Shown here piece after piece: positions 58,985-64,000 of a DNA stretch of 64,000 nucleotides. Position 1 is the stretch's first letter, and each line of letters opens with the position of its first letter. Under the pieces are notes generated by a model. That model ran no database searches and had not been told where the DNA came from. It saw only the letters and a program-made list of their open reading frames with translations. The position numbers were made by a program, and so were the translations under genes. The DNA is from Chlorophyllum brunneum (Eukaryota > Basidiomycota > Agaricomycetes > Agaricales > Agaricaceae), in assembly GCA_963576785.1 (NCBI GenBank), contig OY756140.1, forward strand, positions 1,736,001 through 1,800,000. The letters run 5' to 3'.

Positions 58985-59798
58985 TCACAAAATCGTCGCG
59001 ACGATACGCCTGGAGTGAGGCATGTGCCTGAATTCTGTCAAGTATATTCCTGTATGAGAGTGCACAAAGGTTAACAATCGGAGCGGAATACAATGCTTAA
59101 TTGTCTCCACGAACCTTGCCAGGTTCCCAGATTTATTCTACCATTTGTGATAGGGATAGAGATGGATGCTCCGACTAGAGACGTTTTGGTATGGGAAACA
59201 CTGGGAAATGGTAAGAATGAACGCATGAGCTTGTCCCTTGCGACATGGAGGTCTTACGAATCACTATATACCCGCCTGTTTTAACCCGTTCGTTTCAAGT
59301 CATAGGCGTTGGATTCACTTACTCGGGCCCCTCATCAGTGTGCTTCCAGTCGAGGGATTCAGGGACAATGTTGTCCAGAGCCATATCCATATCTACAACC
59401 GTCCAGCAGGAGTCAATAGATCCAATCGATGATAACGATGCATGTACCTTTTCTCACATCTGGAAAGGTAACGCTCATTGATTAAAACCCAGAGTCATCA
59501 CAAGCCAGAGTGCGTCATACCGGGATCGTAATTTTCATTGATGGTCAAAGCGGCTGATGTATGCTGACTGGGAGAAATCTCAGGGGGCAGCTATACCCTG
59601 CATCCAAAGATATATAATACTCACATGAAGAGGAAGAGCATGCCGATCTAAGCCACGTTAAATAGGAACTGTGATTGGATAGGCGTCCCTAACCTGAACG
59701 TTCCGCAAGCCATCCTGGATCTGAGAAGCGATTTCATCCGTGACCAGATGGCAGCCCTTGGATCTTCGGGAAAGATTGAATGTTTTCTGCCAGCCCAT
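58985..59798 (-). CDS. YjbQ/UPF0047 family protein
   Basis: Small conserved protein found in bacteria, archaea and some fungi; bacterial members show weak thiamine-phosphate synthase activity, true role unsettled. Start at 59798: MGWQKTFNLSRRSKGCHLVT, DEIASQIQDGLRNVQ. After an intron: IGMLFLF, then QHTSAALTINENYDPD (reads from 59580-59525), the HTSAxLxINEN signature, then MDMALDNIVPESLDWKHTDE, and two short exons to DSVSHTKTSLVGASISIPI, TNGRINLGTWQ, and finally GIYLTEFRHMPHSRRIVATI with TGA at 58985. The conserved His residues and GTWQGIYLxEF block are complete. At least six exons, so fully adapted to the fungal nucleus and not a recent bacterial insertion. The downstream Yth1 stop is 169 bp upstream of this start on the same strand. 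Confidence 0.88.
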
Positions 59799-59966
59799 GA
59801 TAACCAGTAAACGAACTGGTAATTGAAATGGTATGATGGGAGTATTGGTTGACCTTTCAGTATAAACACAGAATAACATACGAAGGGAATGCCACTGCAC
59901 ACATATTTACAAACACAAGGTATCAGCGGTAGATTAGTGTGGGATATTGGTACCGTACTCTTCCCG

Positions 59967-61050
59967 TTAATCATCGCCCCCGTATCGACGAGCTCTTTCA
60001 GTGCCACCCCGATTTCCAGGAACATTTCTGTTACGACAATGATTGGCATAGTGCCCTTTCTCGCCACACTTTGAGGTGTGAAAACAGGAATTATGTGAGA
60101 AAAAATACAAAGAATCCCAAAGCGACAGACCTTGAAACATGTAACTTCGTTCGGATCCCTTCTTTGAGGCACTTGAAGCGGACCGTTGGGTCCCGTAGTC
60201 GAACCACCAGGACCACGGTCCAAGTCGGCATACCTGGCAAAGCCTGGAGGAGGGGGGCCTAGTTCACGGGTGGAAGGTGGCGCGGGAGGTTCGTAAGCGC
60301 TGAGTGGTGGAAGATTGGGCTTCGGGCTAATGGCAGTGTAATTCAATCAGGGGGGAGGGGGAAGTACACGTACTGGCCGCGCAGGCATTCTGGCCCCATG
60401 GGACAAAATCCAGTCAAATAGAGCTGACATGCAACCTTACGAACATGCTTTCGCGGGCAAGTAGGACCTACAAAGAACCCGAGATGGAGGACAAGACCAG
60501 CGGAGATGAATGGGGCCACACACCCAATTTACAGAAGCCACGATTATAGTCTGGGCATTCGATTTTGCGTTCCTTTGGATGGGCATAGAGACACTCGTCG
60601 CCCGCAGAACAATAGCCATATTTTGCGAACCAGTAGCATTCTGGCATACGTCTGAGATTGTACTCGTGGAGAAATTCACAAGCATCGCCCTTTTTGCAGA
60701 GACCGCGAAGCCAGTGCTTGCATACTGTGGAGACACGTTCTCTGTCCCGCGGATGTATTGGCAAAGGCTTTGGTGGCTGGAAGTTTTGGGTAGAGGGTGT
60801 GGTGTGACGGAGAGGACAGTGAAGTGGACCTAGTGGGCAGCCCGCAGGTGTGAGGAAGAGCCTGCAAATCTGGTCGTCTGGGACGAGGTGAGCGCGGGGA
60901 GGCGCGGAAAGGGTGGGGGGTACCGTTGTCTAGTTTGATAGCGAGGTCGGACTTGATGTACGCCTCTGCGGGGAAGGAGTTCTGGTGGAAGTGCGGGTTG
61001 ATGATGTCCTTGAGGGGGGAAGGGCCGACGAGAGGATTTGCAGCGGCCAT
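59967..61050 (-). CDS. YTH1: mRNA cleavage and polyadenylation factor CPSF30/Yth1 (CCCH fingers plus zinc knuckle)
   Basis: Reads the AAUAAA polyadenylation signal as part of CPSF/CPF. Start at 61050: MAAANPLVGPSPLKDIINPH, FHQNSFPAEAYIKSDLAIKL. CCCH finger 1 begins LCRLFLTPAGCPLGPLHCPL (with R-H following), finger 2 VCKHWLRGLCKKGDACEFLH, finger 3 ECYWFAKYGYCSAGDECLYA, finger 4 ECPDYNRGFCKLG plus its intron-joined end PTCPRKHV-type, finger 5 ACQLYLTGFCPMGPECLRG. A Pro-rich linker (PPLSAYEPPAPPSTRELGPP) leads to a CCHC zinc knuckle CFKCGEKGHYANHC, split by an intron at the CFK/C boundary. Stop at 59967. The extra zinc knuckle is shared with animal CPSF30 but is missing from budding-yeast Yth1. 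Divergent from the P450 gene, 92 bp between starts. Confidence 0.93.
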
Positions 61051-61101
61051 AGTGGCAGAGAGAGAGCAGAGACGCGTGACAGATCGAGATCTGATGTGGT
61101 A

Positions 61102-61108
61102 TATAAAA
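61102..61108 (+). promoter_or_regulatory. TATA box of the P450 gene
   Basis: TATAAAA 35 bp upstream of the P450 start codon at 61143. With only 92 bp between this gene and the divergent YTH1 start, the element also sits in the presumed YTH1 promoter or leader. The short spacing implies a very short P450 5' leader. Confidence 0.5.
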
Positions 61109-61142
61109 ATACCGCACACCTGCCCCGCATCCCATCCTTCCC

Positions 61143-63262
61143 ATGTTCCTCTCCCTCCTCCTCACCTTCCTCCTCGTCCTCACCCTCCTCGTCCTCCGCC
61201 CCTCCTCCCCCTTCTCTTCTCTCCCCCTCCCCCCCGGCCCCCGTACCTCCTGGCTCCAGCGTTCAGTCACCGCCCTTTACCCCTGGATAACATATGCAAA
61301 ATGGAAAGGCATCTACGGTCCGTTGGCTCACCCTCCACTCTCCAACATATTGACCGCTATTGCAGGTGACCTGATCTATATAAACCTCTTGGGCAATCCT
61401 GTCCTCGTCCTCAATTCTGCCCAGGCAGTCAACGACCTCCTCGCCAAGAGAGGCCATATCTACTCTTCGCGCCCCGTACGTCCAATGGTCGTTGATTTGT
61501 ACGTTTTTTGTATCAACTACCTCCCGACGTCCGCCCTTCATACACACATAGGATTGGCTGGGATTGGGCGTTCTCAACTATGACATATGGGGAGCGATGG
61601 AAGGTTGGTGTAACACGACATCATATATTTTAGCTTTGGTGAATTCCCATTTCAATTTACAGCGCCATCGCAATCTCTTTCACCGACACTTCAGGCAGAG
61701 TGTACCAACCCATTACCAAAACCTTCAACTCAAAGAGGCGCACACCTTCTTGCGAACTCTACTAGACCACCCGGAGTCATTTCGATACTTAGCACGCAGG
61801 TGCTTTATTATTTATCGTTAGCTCAATTTTCTACTAACCTCCGCATCCTAGAACTGCTATTGCGGTCGTCCTCAACTTGATTTACGGGCAGCAGGTTGCA
61901 GAGCGCGGCGACGAGCATGTGGATATCGCCGATGCTGCCATTGCAGGCTTGACATCTGCGGGTATTTTTGGGACTTATCTTGTGGTAGGTATCAACCTCC
62001 CCCATAACGCGCCTCGCTGATACGAACCTTCCGTAGGACTATATCCCCGTGCTCCGTCACATACCGAGCTGGTTCCCATTCGCCACATTTAAAAGGAACG
62101 CCCTGAAGTGGCGCGAACTCAGTCGGCAAATGGTAGAATATCCGTACAATGTCACAAAAGAGATGCTGGTATTCACACCAATCAATCCACTCGTAATCCC
62201 ACCTGGGCTAATTTGTTCTTTGATAGAGAAAAGGGGAAGCCACACCTTGCTTCGTGGCGCAGGAGCTAGAAAACATTACCCTCGGACTGGAAGCCGAGGA
62301 GGAGGAAACTATAAAAAACGTGGCAGCTACCGCATACGCAGGTATGCCTCAATTGATCGATCAATTCAATGAAGTATAACCCGAATTAGGCGGTTCTGAT
62401 ACTGTTGTATCGATCGTTCTTTCCTTCTTCCTGGCGATGACATGTCATCCCGAGGCACAGAAAATGGCCCAAGAAGAGATTGATCGCGTAATTGGGAGTG
62501 ACCGTCTACCCACTCTTGCCGATAGACCTCACCTACCTCTGATTGTGAGTTGGCTTCTTATATCATGGTTCAAACCCTCACATGATGATCCCATAGCAAA
62601 GTCTTTGTTACGAGGTCAGGCGAGCTTTACTCCTGCATGTTTATCTCCTGACAATTTGCCCCAGCTGTTGCGATGGAATCCTGTAACTCCTTTGGGAATC
62701 GCTCATTATCTAACAGAAGACGACGAATATAACGGGTATCAGATACCAAAAGGCACAACGGTGATCCCAAACGTGTGGGCGATTTTTCATGAGCCCGAAA
62801 CATACCCGGACCCAATGACATTTAAGATTGATCGTTTTCTTGATGTCGAGGGCAATGCGTTTGCAGGCATAAACGAACCACCAGAAGCGATATTTGGGTT
62901 CGGTCGAAGGTGAGAGCCTTGTCTCGGTGTGACTTCTCATAGCTCAGCCCATCACCTACAGAGCATGTCCTGGTCGCTTTATTGGCTTGGACTTCGTCTG
63001 GATCGTCGTGGCCTCCTTACTAGCGACCTACAACATCAGTAAGGTTGTCGACGCAAAAGGGCGAGTCGTTGAGCCTGAAGTAGAATATACTTCAATTTTG
63101 ATCAGGTGTGCAGATCTTTACCTTCCGGGCATGCTTTTTCGACCGATCGAACTGATGGAGTCGTGCCGCCGCAGTCACCCAAAACCATTCAAATGCCGCA
63201 TCATTCCCCGATCGGAAAACGCGAGACAACTTATTGAACAAACCAAAAACACGACAATGTAG
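61143..63262 (+). CDS. Microsomal cytochrome P450 monooxygenase
   Basis: Heme monooxygenase, ER-anchored. Start at 61143 with a Leu-rich anchor (MFLSLLLTFLLVLTLLVLRP, encoded by a CTC/CTT-rich tract) and the hinge LPLPPGPRTSWL. Through ~10 exons: YGDLIYINLLGNPVLVLNSA, GHIYSSRPVRPMVVDL, MTYGERWKRHRNLFHRHFR (C-helix WxxxR), and GSDTVVSIVLSFFLAMTCHP with the I-helix AGGSDT oxygen-activation motif completed across an intron at 62340. K-helix ExxR is ELLR (in frame before WNPVTPLG), the PERF-like region is DPMTFKIDRFLD, and the heme loop FGFGRRACPGR carries the Cys ligand. An apparent break at 62200-62340 is resolved by two introns (RKGEATPCFVAQELENITL). Ends EQTKNTTM at 63262. Intact; substrate unknown. 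Resembles basidiomycete O-methylsterigmatocystin-oxidoreductase-like P450s. Confidence 0.9.
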
Positions 63263-63386
63263 ATACGGTAGACATGACGCCTTCGCCCAAGCCTTACCAG
63301 TGTAGTGACTATGTATTAGATTATACCATTCTAGACCTTTACGGATAACAATGACGCTAGTTTGTGCCTCAAAACGATATCAGTTT

Positions 63387-64000
63387 TCACCACAAACCAA
63401 TGAAGTCTACCTCCCCTCCCATGTTCCTGATTAGACTGAGGGCGCACTCTAGTGAGCCGGGCCATGGTTTTGGTGCTTGGGACTGTCCAGGACCCAGGTC
63501 ATTTGGAATGTCTGCCACTTCCACGAAATAGATGTTCCGGAACGGCAAGCCATCATCAGAAGGCCTGCGGTCGATCCGTGCAATACTTAAACCCGAGGGT
63601 GCGAGATACTGTATCACATCTTTCTGGCGCACGCCTGATGGTGATATCCACAGACGAATCAGGGCTTTCCCGCTGGATCCATGCGGGGTAGCTGGGAGCT
63701 GCACTCCCCGATCTCGGACTATGATATAGAATCTTGTAAAATTATCTGAGAATGATGTCGGCACCATAGGAAAATAGATGACGGTGCAAGGAGATACTTA
63801 CTCGCCTCCTTTTGGATACTCTCGCGCAGCACTTCCAGTCCTTCGAAGAGAGTAACGCAGATTTTGGAGCAGATGGCTGCGCAATTCCGAGCGCTAGTCA
63901 ACAAGGTCCGCGCAGCAGATGCCGTAGATGGCGTCTTGACGTGGGTCGCATTGGGCAAATGCGTATTCAGGAAATCCTGACATTGTCCAAGGGCCTTGAT
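63387..64000 (-). CDS. PHA2: Prephenate dehydratase, C-terminal part (partial)
   Basis: Converts prephenate to phenylpyruvate in phenylalanine biosynthesis. The gene runs off the window; the N-terminal catalytic half is not fully included. Visible at the 5' side (64000-63810): IKALGQCQDFLNTHLPNATH, VKTPSTASAARTLLTSARN, the region with the ALGQC and STA motifs of the catalytic domain. An intron with donor GTAAGT (about 63800) joins DNFTRFYIIVRDRG, the NFTRF catalytic motif. The regulatory ACT domain follows: KALIRLWISPSGVRQKDVI, LAPSGLSIARIDRRPSDDG (matching the ESRP-type phenylalanine-binding loop as RRP), FRNIYFVEV, ending GGEVDFIGLW at 63387. Downstream of the convergent P450 stop by 124 bp. 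Identity is confident despite truncation. Confidence 0.87.

Noticed and set aside
61145..61230. CTC/CCT-rich tract as a microsatellite or regulatory repeat
   Set aside because: It encodes the Leu/Pro-rich membrane anchor and proline hinge of the P450, so it is explained by coding sequence.
62200..62345. Frameshift or pseudogenisation in the P450 gene
   Set aside because: Two introns resolve the break: the segment RKGEATPCFVAQELENITL reads through in frame to AGGSDT, so the gene is intact.

Overview
This is nuclear DNA of a filamentous basidiomycete, most likely an Agaricomycete (mushroom or wood/litter fungus). The evidence is the very high gene density on both strands, genes broken by many short introns (those I delimited are 50-60 nt with GT...AG ends and CTNAC-like branch points), and the protein set: a fungal Zn2Cys6 activator, Mediator subunit 5, a GRIP golgin, a secreted GH5 mannanase, a microsomal P450 and several basidiomycete-type proteins without known function. 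No tRNA, rRNA, transposon, CRISPR or viral element was recognised. I cannot name the species. Gene spans run from inferred start codon to inferred stop codon. Exon joins were worked out by hand from splice signals and protein continuity.

Layout. 1-12.6 kb is housekeeping: the 3' end of an unidentified gene, GRIP golgin (-), PEX14 (-) divergent from mitochondrial EF-Tu (+), glycine cleavage H protein (+), complex I ESSS subunit (-), histone N-acetyltransferase NAA40 (-) divergent from RIO2 kinase (+), and SPF30/SMNDC1 (+). 12.6-16.8 kb is the loosest stretch and holds two divergent uncharacterised genes that share a 70-residue module across a 1.4-kb intergenic region. 17-28.5 kb: MED5 (+), a CDF zinc transporter (-) divergent from eIF3h (+), a secreted double-psi beta-barrel protein (+), and IPI1 (-). 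29-36 kb: GH5 mannanase (+), an NPC2/ML lipid-transfer gene with an apparent frameshift (-), a four-helix membrane protein (+), a small conserved protein (+), and an AIM6-type phosphodiesterase (+). 36-44.3 kb: mitochondrial bL17 (-), SMP-30/gluconolactonase-like (-), mitochondrial acyl carrier protein (-), ribosomal protein uL13 (+), a triple-KH protein (+) and NUFIP1/Rsa1 (+). 44.3-64 kb: an M16 metalloprotease (-), an NGL2-type nuclease (+), a RhoGEF (-), an uncharacterised membrane protein (+), a Zn2Cys6 factor (-), a YjbQ/UPF0047 protein (-), CPSF30/Yth1 (-) divergent from a P450 (+), and a partial prephenate dehydratase (-).

How they fit together. There is no secondary-metabolite cluster and no operon-like logic. 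Shared themes are mitochondrial function (EF-Tu, H protein, ESSS, bL17m, ACP, probably AIM6), ribosome and translation biology (RIO2, IPI1, NUFIP1, uL13, eIF3h) and RNA processing (SPF30, Yth1, KH protein, NGL2). Many gene pairs are divergent and share promoters of 90-310 bp; a TCACGTG E-box recurs in four gene-start regions. The most interesting items are the divergent module-sharing gene pair, the frameshifted NPC2 gene, and two 50-nt GC-AG introns in neighbouring genes.
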